Of a DNA stretch of 64,000 nucleotides, positions 53,142 through 61,524 are shown piece by piece. Within the stretch, counting starts at the first letter, position 1. Every line of letters starts with the position of its first letter. A model generated the notes under the pieces. That model was not told where the DNA came from, did no database searches, and saw only the letters and a program-made list of their open reading frames with translations. Position numbers and translations under genes: made by a program. Origin of the DNA: Candidatus Pristimantibacillus lignocellulolyticus (GTDB lineage: Bacteria > Bacillota > Bacilli > Paenibacillales > Paenibacillaceae); assembly GCA_023639215.1 (NCBI GenBank), contig CP097899.1, forward strand, positions 3,096,001-3,160,000. The letters are read 5' to 3'.

Positions 53142-54514
53142 GATACTCCGCCTCCTTGAAACTGACTAAGATATAAGCAATGTTCCACAATATGATTTAA
53201 TGATTCTTTGCCTTCGAGCCGGAGTGCAGGATGTTTAAAAATAGATCTGCCTGGCTTTGCATTGGCCTCGAACATCCACACATCCCCACTTTGATCTATT
53301 CCAATATCTAATCCAAGCTCACCAAGTCGGTGTGAGTAGTTACGTTCAATGGCTTCAGAAATTTTAACAGAAACAAGCTTTGCTTTTTCTAGAATGTCAG
53401 GAGTACGATTACCGAACGTGTATTGAAGAGCTTGTTCTGGAGTAAGCAAAGTTCCTCCACTTTTCATATGAGTGGTTACACTACCACGACCTGCTTTTTT
53501 CGCTCCAATACCTACAGGTTGCCATTCGTTATTAATATCTTTATGCATATGAAATCTGAAATCGACAGGGCATTTATCTAATTCAATAAGACGAATACCT
53601 TGTTGAGCAACATAGTTTTTTAAGCCTTCGCCATGTTTTAATGATAGTGCCCGATACATTTTGTCAAAACTTGTGAATTTCAACAAAGTATTTGTGCCGT
53701 TGTTACGATACCGCACGAAGTAGCCGTTTTGTTTGTGATACGTAATTCTGTAGATACCATATCCTAGGCTGCCAGTACCAGGTTTAAAGTAAATAAATTG
53801 GTATTGATGAAGCATCTTTTTCATTTTTTCTTGCGAAGGGTTCGTCACAGATTCTGGCAGATGAAGTAGAGCTTCAGGATCATTGTCGAGAAATTCATAT
53901 ACATCAGCCTTGTTCAAGAAACTCCAATTGAAAAAAGGAATACCGATTTTGACAAAGCGCTCTCTTAATGCAGTCATTGAAGGTCCAATTTCAGTTTTAC
54001 GATTGGGTAATCTATTGTAGATCACATCAGGAAAAGCTACCTCTCGACGATACCAATTACCTTGTGCATTGAGAAAGTAACCGTGTACGGTTTTATTCTG
54101 CCAATCTATATCAGCGGGGGTAAAGCCAAAAGTGTATGCTTTGTTATGACCTGCTTTAATCACTTGTTTTACAAATGAAGAGCGTGAGTTGAAGGGAGAG
54201 CCTTCACCAGGTTTTATTACGTCTGTTAATATGCCAATAAGAGGTCCTAACTGAATATCATTAGATCCACGTGGTAACAGATGAATGGTGCCACTGCTTG
54301 GTATTTTTATGCTTTGACGAATTCCAGTTGAAAGATAAAGATGCTTACCTGAACGTTTTAATGGTTTTATTAATGCTTTTATTTGCTCTTGCCCAAGTCG
54401 TATGACAATGGGTTTAGAAGTTTTAAGTTGCAGCTCTTGGATGAGCGATTTGGAAGCATATACGACCTGCTCAGGCTGCTGTGAGAAGTGTATGTTACAA
54501 ACGGTAAGACTCAT
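53138..54514 (-). CDS. YheC-type ATP-grasp protein with an N-terminal domain
   Basis: The 458-residue protein has an N-terminal beta-rich domain (about 1-85) absent from the shorter paralogues. The ATP-grasp region has YFKPGTGSLGYGIYRI, YVAQQGIRLIEL, DFRFHMHKDINNEWQPVG, HMKSGGTL and WMFEANAKPGRSIF. ATG 54514 has AGGAGG upstream. It overlaps the next gene by four bases. Confidence 0.85.
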   Translation of the reverse strand: MSLTVCNIHFSQQPEQVVYASKSLIQELQLKTSKPIVIRLGQEQIKALIKPLKRSGKHLYLSTGIRQSIKIPSSGTIHLLPRGSNDIQLGPLIGILTDVIKPGEGSPFNSRSSFVKQVIKAGHNKAYTFGFTPADIDWQNKTVHGYFLNAQGNWYRREVAFPDVIYNRLPNRKTEIGPSMTALRERFVKIGIPFFNWSFLNKADVYEFLDNDPEALLHLPESVTNPSQEKMKKMLHQYQFIYFKPGTGSLGYGIYRITYHKQNGYFVRYRNNGTNTLLKFTSFDKMYRALSLKHGEGLKNYVAQQGIRLIELDKCPVDFRFHMHKDINNEWQPVGIGAKKAGRGSVTTHMKSGGTLLTPEQALQYTFGNRTPDILEKAKLVSVKISEAIERNYSHRLGELGLDIGIDQSGDVWMFEANAKPGRSIFKHPALRLEGKESLNHIVEHCLYLSQFQGGGVS

Positions 54515-54583
54515 CAATGTACCTCCTGATTGTTAGAACAATGCGATTGCTACAACGTAGCTGCTTGCTCTTAAATACTTATC

Positions 54584-55726
54584 TTACATGACGGCATGTT
54601 GCCTATAACGATAATGTTGATACAAAAATTTTGCGTATTGGAGAGGGCGCTCTATTGCGAGTTGTGGATGAATACGTTCTAAGTCGTTAGTGAATGCTTG
54701 ACGACCTGGTTTGCTATTACATTCTAATAACCATACGCGTCCTTGTGGAGTAACACCAAAGTCTAGTGCAAGCTCTCCAAATCGACCAAAATGTTGCTCT
54801 ATTGCAATTACTGTTTGCCCACTTATCATATGGATTTCTTGTAGCAAACGTTCTGCTTTATAGCTGCCCAAATTTTGCGAGAGTAGCGGCAGGGGTAATC
54901 CAGTCTCACCACCACCATGTAAATTTGATGTTAATCCATCTTGTCTACCTACCCTTGCAACACTGCCTGTCTGTTGCCACTGACCATTATCATCTTTTTG
55001 CAAAAGTACTCTTATATCAAATGGTTGCCCCTTATCATTTCGCAAATAGAAATACGGTTGAACAACATACTGTAATTGTTTCTTAAATTTATATAGCCAT
55101 TTCAGTAAAGAGAGTTCACGAGAAAAGCTAATTTCAAAACTATCGTTACGAAGATTGCGTCCACTAATCAGATAGAGTTTCAGGTCTGGATTGTAATAAA
55201 TATGAATAACACCTTTACCGTGCATACCTGCAGCTGGTTTGAGAATGATGCCTTGAGGATAAAGTTCTAGCCAGTGGGATATCTCAGATATAGATTGTAT
55301 AGAGTCAGTATGAGGTAAATAAGGTATCAATGGTTCTTCTGTATTAAGTTGATCATATACTTGTATTTTTGAAGGCAAATTATTATTTATGAGTTGGAAC
55401 GGTTTTTGGCGACGAATAAATATGAGCGCGGACTCCATCTGAATTCTCTCTTTGGAACTTGCGTAAAAGCATCGATCAAATACAACATCTGGGAACGGTA
55501 CATATTGTCGTTTCCAACCCTTGTCGGTGTAGCAAAAACCAAACAAGGACTTATTATTTTGATCTAATTCCTCCGCAGAAAAAACGAATACATGTATATT
55601 ATGTTGCTTACCTAATATACTTAATTCTTTATAAAACTTAGGTTCAGGCAGTAACACATCAGATCTTTTGTTATCTTGAAAGTAATCAATTTTTGCGACG
55701 GCCACGCCTAATTCTACGACTTCCAT
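54584..55726 (-). CDS. YheD-type ATP-grasp protein
   Basis: The 380-residue protein has ILKPAAGMHGKGVIHI, YVVQPYFYL, DIRVLLQKDDNGQWQQTG, NLHGGGETG and WLLECNSKPGRQAF. It lacks the extra N-terminal domain. AAGGGAG precedes the ATG. It overlaps the upstream paralogue by 41 bases. Confidence 0.85.
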   Translation of the reverse strand: MEVVELGVAVAKIDYFQDNKRSDVLLPEPKFYKELSILGKQHNIHVFVFSAEELDQNNKSLFGFCYTDKGWKRQYVPFPDVVFDRCFYASSKERIQMESALIFIRRQKPFQLINNNLPSKIQVYDQLNTEEPLIPYLPHTDSIQSISEISHWLELYPQGIILKPAAGMHGKGVIHIYYNPDLKLYLISGRNLRNDSFEISFSRELSLLKWLYKFKKQLQYVVQPYFYLRNDKGQPFDIRVLLQKDDNGQWQQTGSVARVGRQDGLTSNLHGGGETGLPLPLLSQNLGSYKAERLLQEIHMISGQTVIAIEQHFGRFGELALDFGVTPQGRVWLLECNSKPGRQAFTNDLERIHPQLAIERPLQYAKFLYQHYRYRQHAVM

Positions 55727-57128
55727 GGGATTTTCTCCCTTCCTTAAAGCCTGTTAGATATTTCGCATAAGAAACAACCTTTCTGACGGAAGGTCGGATC
55801 TTATTTTCACGCAATGGGGTATTATCATTTTTAGAAGGTTTAGAATTAACTTCTATTAGCCATACTTTGCCTTGTACATCTATAGCCAAATCTACGCCTA
55901 ACTCACCAAAATGAGCATCTATATTACGATCGATCGCTTCCGATATGGCAATGGCTGCACGCTTTAAGGCGAGCAACATATCTTCAGTATTTAAATGTTG
56001 TGGTAGATTTGTCCGAGGTAACGTATTGGTGACAGTATCAATGGATCCGCCACGTGCCAAATTAGCTACAAAACGTTCATTCCCTGCTGTTCTTGCTACG
56101 ATAGAAGTTATACTCCAACCGCCTTTAGAATTTTTCTGGACAAGTGCTCTAAAATCAACGGGACTTCGACCTACTTGAATAACAGATAATCCCTGTTGAA
56201 TTTGATATTGTTTGTGAGATAGATTTGATTTGAATGCTCGATATAAGTTTGTTAAAGTGGAGAATTTCAAGGGCTTTTGAGAAGGTGAACTTGCCTTCTC
56301 TAAAGTGAACTTTTTTTGGATATCTAGTGATGTAATGCGAAATATTCCTCTACCTAAGCTGCCTTGTACAGGCTTCACATAAACCACATTATATTTGTTG
56401 ATCATATATTTCAAAGTTGAAAAATCTTCTAACAGCAAAGATTCAGGTAAATAGTGTTTGATGCTTTCATCATCTTGAAGGGTATGAAAGACATCATGTT
56501 TATCAAGAAATCGTTCGTTAAAAATAAATATATTGTGATTCTTTGCGGTTTGGGTAAAGAGTCGCTGTACAGGAGCTTGATTCTCAATCTGACGTGTGGG
56601 CAAACGATTGTAGATGATTTCAGCTAACGGCAAAGATTTTTTCTTCCATTCCCCGTCCAATATCCAGCCATTAATAAATGTTCCGTTCAAAGGTATGGAG
56701 GATGGTGTGAAAAAATAAACAATTGCACCTATGGCATAGCAAGCTTCGGACAATTCACGACAAAAAGAACTAATGACACCGAAAGGCTTATTCATATCCT
56801 CCGGTGTTTCTTTGTTAATGAGGACTGAAATTAATGGCCCTATTTTAATCGTAGTAAGCTTACTCATATACTGAATATTAAAATGCATTGGCTTACTGGA
56901 AAATAGTGGAATACCAAGGAGTTGAGCTAGCTTAGGATGAATAAAGAGCCCTTGGTTTTTCTGATTAGGCAATACTTTGACAGCATGGCTATGAACTCCA
57001 AATTGAATCGTAATAGGCTGTGCTTTTGGGATTTTCTGATCCTTCATAATCAGTTCACTAATATACACACTGTCTTGAGCAATATGATCGACAATATGAA
57101 TTGGAACGATAAATTTGGATTTCAACAT
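55686..57128 (-). CDS. YheC-type ATP-grasp protein, first gene of the operon
   Basis: The 480-residue protein has the N-terminal domain (about 1-110), then YVKPVQGSLGRGIFRI, QIQQGLSVIQV, DFRALVQKNSKGGWSITS, NLARGGSI and WLIEVNSKPSKN. AAAGGAG precedes ATG 57128. Alternation of long (YheC) and short (YheD) forms down the operon suggests duplication of a YheC-YheD pair. Confidence 0.85.
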   Translation of the reverse strand: MLKSKFIVPIHIVDHIAQDSVYISELIMKDQKIPKAQPITIQFGVHSHAVKVLPNQKNQGLFIHPKLAQLLGIPLFSSKPMHFNIQYMSKLTTIKIGPLISVLINKETPEDMNKPFGVISSFCRELSEACYAIGAIVYFFTPSSIPLNGTFINGWILDGEWKKKSLPLAEIIYNRLPTRQIENQAPVQRLFTQTAKNHNIFIFNERFLDKHDVFHTLQDDESIKHYLPESLLLEDFSTLKYMINKYNVVYVKPVQGSLGRGIFRITSLDIQKKFTLEKASSPSQKPLKFSTLTNLYRAFKSNLSHKQYQIQQGLSVIQVGRSPVDFRALVQKNSKGGWSITSIVARTAGNERFVANLARGGSIDTVTNTLPRTNLPQHLNTEDMLLALKRAAIAISEAIDRNIDAHFGELGVDLAIDVQGKVWLIEVNSKPSKNDNTPLRENKIRPSVRKVVSYAKYLTGFKEGRKSHGSRRIRRGRRKN

Positions 57129-57198
57129 ACTTGAGCTCCTTTCGGAATTCCTTGAGAACTTTACAACAATAACGACATATTTAAGTGAAAGGTTAGAG

Positions 57199-57227
57199 TA
57201 TAGTATGTAGTCAAAGACTTGTTGGTG
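57199..57227 (-). promoter_or_regulatory. Possible sigma-K-type promoter of the ATP-grasp operon
   Basis: On the minus strand CACC, 16 bases, then CATACTATA resembles the sigma-K pattern (AC, about 17, CATAnnnTA), about 70 bases before the first gene. Confidence 0.35.
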
Positions 57228-57309
57228 ATTCGCAAAAGATAGCATACAAGCCGTATCTTTCTCATATGCTCTAGTAAGTGTTTAATTTTGAGAGAGAGGA
57301 AGATCATAT

Positions 57310-57618
57310 ATGAAGCAAAAATTATTTCCGTTTATAAATTTGGGACTGGCTGTCGTTATGTTATTTTTTGCATTGCCTAAGATGGGGATGTCCGCTGATC
57401 CTTTAGCAAACGCATTTTGGATCGTTTGGGTTGGATTTTCAGCGATTGTTATAGCAGCTAACGGCAATATCATTCTTATGAGTGAGGAAAAGCGAGATCG
57501 ACTTAAGCAGATTAAACGACAACGTTCATTGCGTTTTGAGAAAAAATTGGCAGCCATGATGAAAAACAAAGTTGATAATGAAGCGAATAACAAAAAAGTA
57601 AAAGAAACGGCCTCATAA
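57310..57618 (+). CDS. Small membrane protein with a basic coiled tail
   Basis: The 102-residue protein has two membrane helices (about 6-26 and 35-55) and a charged cytosolic C-terminus (EEKRDRLKQIKRQRSLRFEKK). I recognise no family. GAGGAAG precedes the ATG. Confidence 0.7.
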   Translation: MKQKLFPFINLGLAVVMLFFALPKMGMSADPLANAFWIVWVGFSAIVIAANGNIILMSEEKRDRLKQIKRQRSLRFEKKLAAMMKNKVDNEANNKKVKETAS

Positions 57619-57681
57619 CTTATCGTTTAAATTTACGTTAATCAAGATAGAGTATGACAAATCTACTAATTAGTGCAATAT

Positions 57682-57773
57682 AAAATCCCCATTATTGAAC
57701 TGCCTTTCAAATGTTAGATATAACATCTAAACATCTGATGGTGTAGATCATTACAATGAGTGGGGATTTTTTC
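57682..57773 (+). terminator. Long terminator downstream of the small membrane protein
   Basis: AAAATCCCCA-T-ATTG pairs with CAAT-AG-TGGGGATTTT at the base of a 90-base hairpin, followed by T residues. Confidence 0.75.
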
Positions 57774-57876
57774 TGTTTTTATAATCCAAATGACGGGAAA
57801 TTTGATTTTGTAACATACCGAGTCACATGTAGCTTATTTGCGCAGAGATAGATACAATAGTATTGAAAGGGTGAAG

Positions 57877-59256
57877 ATGATGACCACCAAACATTTTGGA
57901 ATACCTGATGATCAGAACAATGAACAAGTCACAATGACAAAACATGAACTAATCATGAATTATATACAAAGTTTAGCAGTAGGCACACGCATCTCTGTCC
58001 GAGCGATTGCTAAAGAATTGAATGTAAGTGAAGGAACAGCATATAAAGCATTCAAAGATGCGGAGATGAATGGTCTAGTCTCTACAAAAGAAAGAATTGG
58101 AACTGTTCGTATAGACCGTAAGCGAAGAGAGGCTCTTGACCAATTAACGTTTCGTGAAGTAGCTGAAATCGTTGAGGGACGATTACATGGTGGATTTGAA
58201 GGTCTTGAAAAAACACTTCAGAAGTTTGTCATTGGTGCGATGGAGCTAGAAGCGATGCTACGATATATTAATGAGGCATCACTGCTTATTGTAGGTAACC
58301 GAAAAAATGTACATAGACGCGCATTAGAGCAAGGGGCAGGAATATTATTAACAGGTGGATTTGAACCTGAGCAAGAAGTAATTGATCTTGCTAATGAACT
58401 AGCTCTTCCAATTCTCTCTACCCGTCATGATACATTTACAGTGGCTTCTATGATTAATAGGGCGATGTATGACCGGTTAATTCGCAGAAAGATTATACTT
58501 CTAGAAGATATTGTGACATTTACTAAACCGGCAGATGTGATGCACATAGGACAGACTATAGCGCAATATCATGAACTATTCAAAACTACAGGCTCCGCGA
58601 GATTTCCTGTCCTAGATGATCGAGGAAGAGTTGTAGGAATGATGACAGCAAAAGATGCTGCTGGTGCAGAAGATAGTACACAACTAGACAAGGTGATGTC
58701 AAAGCATCCGATTACGGCAGCACCTAATATTACAGTAACTTCAGCTGTTCATACGATGGCATTAGAGGGAATCGATCTACTTCCAATTGTAGATCGGCAT
58801 CGGAAATTATTAGCCGTTGTCACTAGACAAGAAGTGCTTGATGCGATGCGTTTTGCTGGGAAGCAACCTGTTACAGGAGAGACATTTGAGGATCTAATCT
58901 GGACGGGATTTGTGCTAGAATCAGATATTATTCATGAGGAAGCAAGTATGGTATTTAGAGGGAAGATCACACCTCAAATGTCAGGTGCACTTGGCATGGC
59001 TTCAGAAGGTTTGCTTAGTACGCTAATGGCACAAGCATCACGTAATATGATTCGAGAAACGAGCAAAAGGGATTTTCTATTAGATAGTGTTAATACGTAT
59101 TTCTTTCGCCCATTACCAATTGAAACAGATATATCGATTTCAGCCAAACCATTAGAGCTTAGCCGTATGGTTACCAAAATAGAAATTACTATAGTAGATA
59201 AACAAGGCTTAGCCGCCAAAGCAATTTTGGCAGCTCAAATGATTGACCCTTATTAA
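57877..59256 (+). CDS. ytoI: YtoI-like regulator: HTH, DRTGG, CBS and hotdog domains
   Basis: This 459-residue protein has an N-terminal winged helix (SVRAIAKELNVSEGTAYKAF), a DRTGG domain (about 90-185), a CBS pair (about 190-310) and a C-terminal hotdog-fold thioesterase-like domain (about 340-459). This combination is YtoI, whose ligand and reaction are unknown. GAAAGGG precedes ATG 57877. The location near ytpI, ytrI, ytrH and dnaE matches Bacillus. Confidence 0.9.
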   Translation: MMTTKHFGIPDDQNNEQVTMTKHELIMNYIQSLAVGTRISVRAIAKELNVSEGTAYKAFKDAEMNGLVSTKERIGTVRIDRKRREALDQLTFREVAEIVEGRLHGGFEGLEKTLQKFVIGAMELEAMLRYINEASLLIVGNRKNVHRRALEQGAGILLTGGFEPEQEVIDLANELALPILSTRHDTFTVASMINRAMYDRLIRRKIILLEDIVTFTKPADVMHIGQTIAQYHELFKTTGSARFPVLDDRGRVVGMMTAKDAAGAEDSTQLDKVMSKHPITAAPNITVTSAVHTMALEGIDLLPIVDRHRKLLAVVTRQEVLDAMRFAGKQPVTGETFEDLIWTGFVLESDIIHEEASMVFRGKITPQMSGALGMASEGLLSTLMAQASRNMIRETSKRDFLLDSVNTYFFRPLPIETDISISAKPLELSRMVTKIEITIVDKQGLAAKAILAAQMIDPY

Positions 59257-59265
59257 TATTGATTA

Positions 59266-59571
59266 CTATTTTGCTGCTTTTCTTTTGAAATAGCTTAGAT
59301 TACGTAATCCTGCAAAAAGGTTGAAAATACCAAGAACTAAGAAAATCGCACCAAGTACAATTCGTAATGTAGATTCATTCGATAGGAAAAGCTGAACGAA
59401 TGAAATGAATATGAGCATAATACCCATGCTTATATTAAGTTTACCGCCAAGAATCCCTTTTTTAATTGGTTCTTTCGCTTGTCTAGCCTTCACGCTGTAG
59501 TAGATAGCGAATAACACACTTAGAAAGATGACTGGGGAGAGGAAGTACTGGATTAACTGAGTCACAATCAT
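59266..59571 (-). CDS. ytpI: YtpI-like small membrane protein
   Basis: The 101-residue protein has three membrane helices and a basic C-terminus (GLRNLSYFKRKAAK), matching YtpI, a conserved protein of unknown function. AAAGGAG precedes ATG 59571. It is convergent with ytoI. Confidence 0.85.
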   Translation of the reverse strand: MIVTQLIQYFLSPVIFLSVLFAIYYSVKARQAKEPIKKGILGGKLNISMGIMLIFISFVQLFLSNESTLRIVLGAIFLVLGIFNLFAGLRNLSYFKRKAAK

Positions 59572-59586
59572 CAACTCCTTTCTTAA

Positions 59587-59774
59587 GATGTAGTTCAAAA
59601 TCGTGGACTGTGATCACGCGGATTATACTGACGAAGAGTAGTCGGCGGCGAAGATGCCCCCCATCGAAAGCCTGCGTGTGCTCGTGTACCAATAACGTAC
59701 ACTGTGCTACTCGTTTCCGCTGAAGGTCATCTTCTTGGTGCTGACAGCCCACGATTTTGAACGTTCATATTAAA
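59587..59774 (+). repeat. Family A palindromic repeat upstream of ytpI
   Basis: Ends GTTCAAAATCGTGG and CCCACGATTTTGAAC pair. Core GAAGATGCCCCCCATCG faces AAGGTCATCTTC, with apex TACCAATAACGTAC. It is placed directly upstream of the ytpI start in the opposite orientation. Confidence 0.86.
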
Positions 59775-60254
59775 CCTCGTTCTAAAGATTGACCGCTTGT
59801 GTACACAAGCGTACACGTTGCTGAGTGTTGTTTTAGAGAGGTTTGAAATACCTTTAAAGCCTCGTTCTAAAGATTGACCGCTTGTGTACACAAGTGTACA
59901 CGTTGCTGAGTTGTTTTAGAGAGGTTTGAAATACGTTTAAAGCCTCGTTCTAAAGATTGACCGCTTGTGTACACAAGTGTACACGTTGCTGAGTGTTGTT
60001 TTAGAGCGGTTTGAAATACGTTTAAAGCCTCGTTCTAAAGATTGACCGCTTGAGTACACACGTGTACACGTTGCTGGGTGTTGTTTTAGAGCGGTTTGAA
60101 ATAAGCTTAAAGTTACGTGCATAAAGATTGGACCGCTTGTGTACACAAGTGTACACGTTGCTGAGTGTTGTTTTAGAGCGGTTTGAAATACGTTTAAAGC
60201 CTCGTTCTAAAGATTGATTGCTTGTGTACGCAGGCGTACACGTTGCTGGGTGAT
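59775..60254 (+). repeat. Family D array: six units of 83-88 bp with nested palindromes
   Basis: Units start at 59775, 59860, 59943, 60028, about 60112 and 60200. Each has CCTCGTTCTAAAG at the left and TTTTAGAG-GG/CGG at the right, complementary, with GTGTACAC-AAG-GTACACG at the centre. The fifth unit is diverged. Together with the adjacent family A copy it fills the ytpI-ytrI gap, where Bacillus has nrnA. No gene is seen. Confidence 0.9.
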
Positions 60255-60289
60255 GCAGGAACTTCTTTGGTGTCAAATATGTAATGCAA

Positions 60290-60322
60290 TAAAAATGAGC
60301 TATCGGATGATAGCTCATTTTC
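60290..60322. terminator. Bidirectional hairpin
   Basis: AAAATGAGCTATC / GATAGCTCATTTT with a short loop, between the repeat array and ytrI; it probably ends the ytrHI transcript. Confidence 0.75.
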
Positions 60323-60433
60323 CATATGTTGCTTATTGTATCATATTTAGTTCTAGTTTTCGCTAATAGTCGAAGTTCAAGAAGTGGATTTTTAAAGCTC
60401 ATCTAATAGATCTTGAGTGAAGCTAACTTTTTG

Positions 60434-60946
60434 TTATGAAGGTGGGGGCGTGTATTTTCGGACGGTCATCCAAACTTGAAGTGTATTATCGACGAGCAGT
60501 ACTGTTTTCATTTCAATTGTGTAACTATTATTTAATACGCCAGAGTACACTTTCTTTTCTAGTATTTTTCGTGCGAATTGGGCATTGGAATCGATATCGT
60601 ATATGCTTTGTCCGATAAACATCGAGAGATCTTCACGTACTTGCTTGATGAGCTCGTTTTGTGTTAACGTATCTATCTTTGGCTTTTCAGAAGAGTTATT
60701 TTCATCCTCTATTCTTAGTTGCAATCTTTTGATTACGGTATGTTGTGACTTATATTGTGATAGATTGTGAATATCCTTTTCATATTGAATTAACTTTTCC
60801 TCTAGTTCAGATCTTGAGTTATAGAAGGCTTCAAATTGTGCAGTATGTAATGTATTCAATAGAATAGCCCCGACTAAACCGCCGATAATGAATACACCTA
60901 CCAGCTGGAGTAAATGAAAGTAACGTTCAAAGGGCGGTAAACGCAT
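60434..60946 (-). CDS. ytrI: Sporulation membrane protein YtrI
   Basis: The 170-residue protein has one N-terminal membrane helix (about 12-33), then a coiled coil and a soluble domain, as in YtrI, needed with YtrH for efficient sporulation. Its ATG overlaps the ytrH stop by one base. Confidence 0.88.
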   Translation of the reverse strand: MRLPPFERYFHLLQLVGVFIIGGLVGAILLNTLHTAQFEAFYNSRSELEEKLIQYEKDIHNLSQYKSQHTVIKRLQLRIEDENNSSEKPKIDTLTQNELIKQVREDLSMFIGQSIYDIDSNAQFARKILEKKVYSGVLNNSYTIEMKTVLLVDNTLQVWMTVRKYTPPPS

Positions 60947-61275
60947 TAGGTGATCGCCCCTTTACAGGCTAGTTTAATAAGTTCAGTAGCGGTATGTGCT
61001 CCGAGAAAAGCAAATAGGATAAAGCAAATTTGTTGAATAGCAGGTGAAATCTGTCCGGCACTAATATTACTCTCAATGACCCGTACAGGATCAATAGATC
61101 CTCCTATCGCTGCAACAATTGCCCATATTTTTAGTCGTGCAGCAGTATCTAGTATGACAGTCGCTGGAGGCATTAGCATAAACACTGCTCCGACACCTGC
61201 AATTAGTGATCCACCTAATACAACACCAAAAGCGACAAAGAAATCAAGTCCAGCTTTTGAAAGAAAATCATTCAA
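60946..61275 (-). CDS. ytrH: Sporulation protein YtrH
   Basis: The 109-residue protein has about three membrane helices and the YtrH-like VLGGSLIAGVGAVFMLMPPA. The TTG start is eight bases after AGGAGG. It is transcribed from a sigma-E-type promoter through a long leader that contains family C hairpin units. Confidence 0.9.
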   Translation of the reverse strand: MNDFLSKAGLDFFVAFGVVLGGSLIAGVGAVFMLMPPATVILDTAARLKIWAIVAAIGGSIDPVRVIESNISAGQISPAIQQICFILFAFLGAHTATELIKLACKGAIT

Positions 61276-61283
61276 TTAAAATA

Positions 61284-61430
61284 CCTCCTAAAATTTTTTA
61301 TTGGATACTTGATATACTACATTGCAAATAAAAAGTAACTTCGTAAGCATAAGCTACAACTTTTTGTTTGCTTCTCGAATCACTAAATGTAATCAATAGG
61401 TAGCTTCAGAAGCATAAACTTCGATAACGC
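61284..61430 (-). repeat. Family C units in the ytrH leader
   Basis: On the minus strand TTATGCTTCTGAAG and TTATGCTTACGAAG are exactly 65 bases apart, and the next 65-66 bases lead to AAAAATTTTAGGAGG, the ytrH Shine-Dalgarno. The second unit has the arm pair AAAAAGTTGTAGC and GTTACTTTTT. Confidence 0.78.
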
Positions 61431-61445
61431 AAATGACTATATATC

Positions 61446-61475
61446 ATTGTATGGGCGTGTCCATAGGTAATATGA
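61446..61475 (-). promoter_or_regulatory. Sigma-E-type promoter of ytrHI
   Basis: On the minus strand TCATATT, 15 bases, then CATACAAT is a near-perfect sigma-E promoter. Its Bacillus counterpart is sigma-E dependent. It overlaps a candidate dnaE promoter on the other strand. Confidence 0.8.
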
Positions 61476-61476
61476 T
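61447..61476 (+). promoter_or_regulatory. Candidate sigma-A promoter of dnaE
   Basis: TTGTAT and TATGAT are separated by 18 bases, about 50 bases before the dnaE start. Confidence 0.45.
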
Positions 61477-61524
61477 AAAATAAAAGGAATAAACATTTAC
61501 TTGTAGTAGAGGGAGTGAGAATTA

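Noticed and set aside
59937..60402. Minus-strand frames over the 85-bp array
   Set aside because: Derived from the repeats; no start signals, and the frame shifts between units of 83-88 bp.
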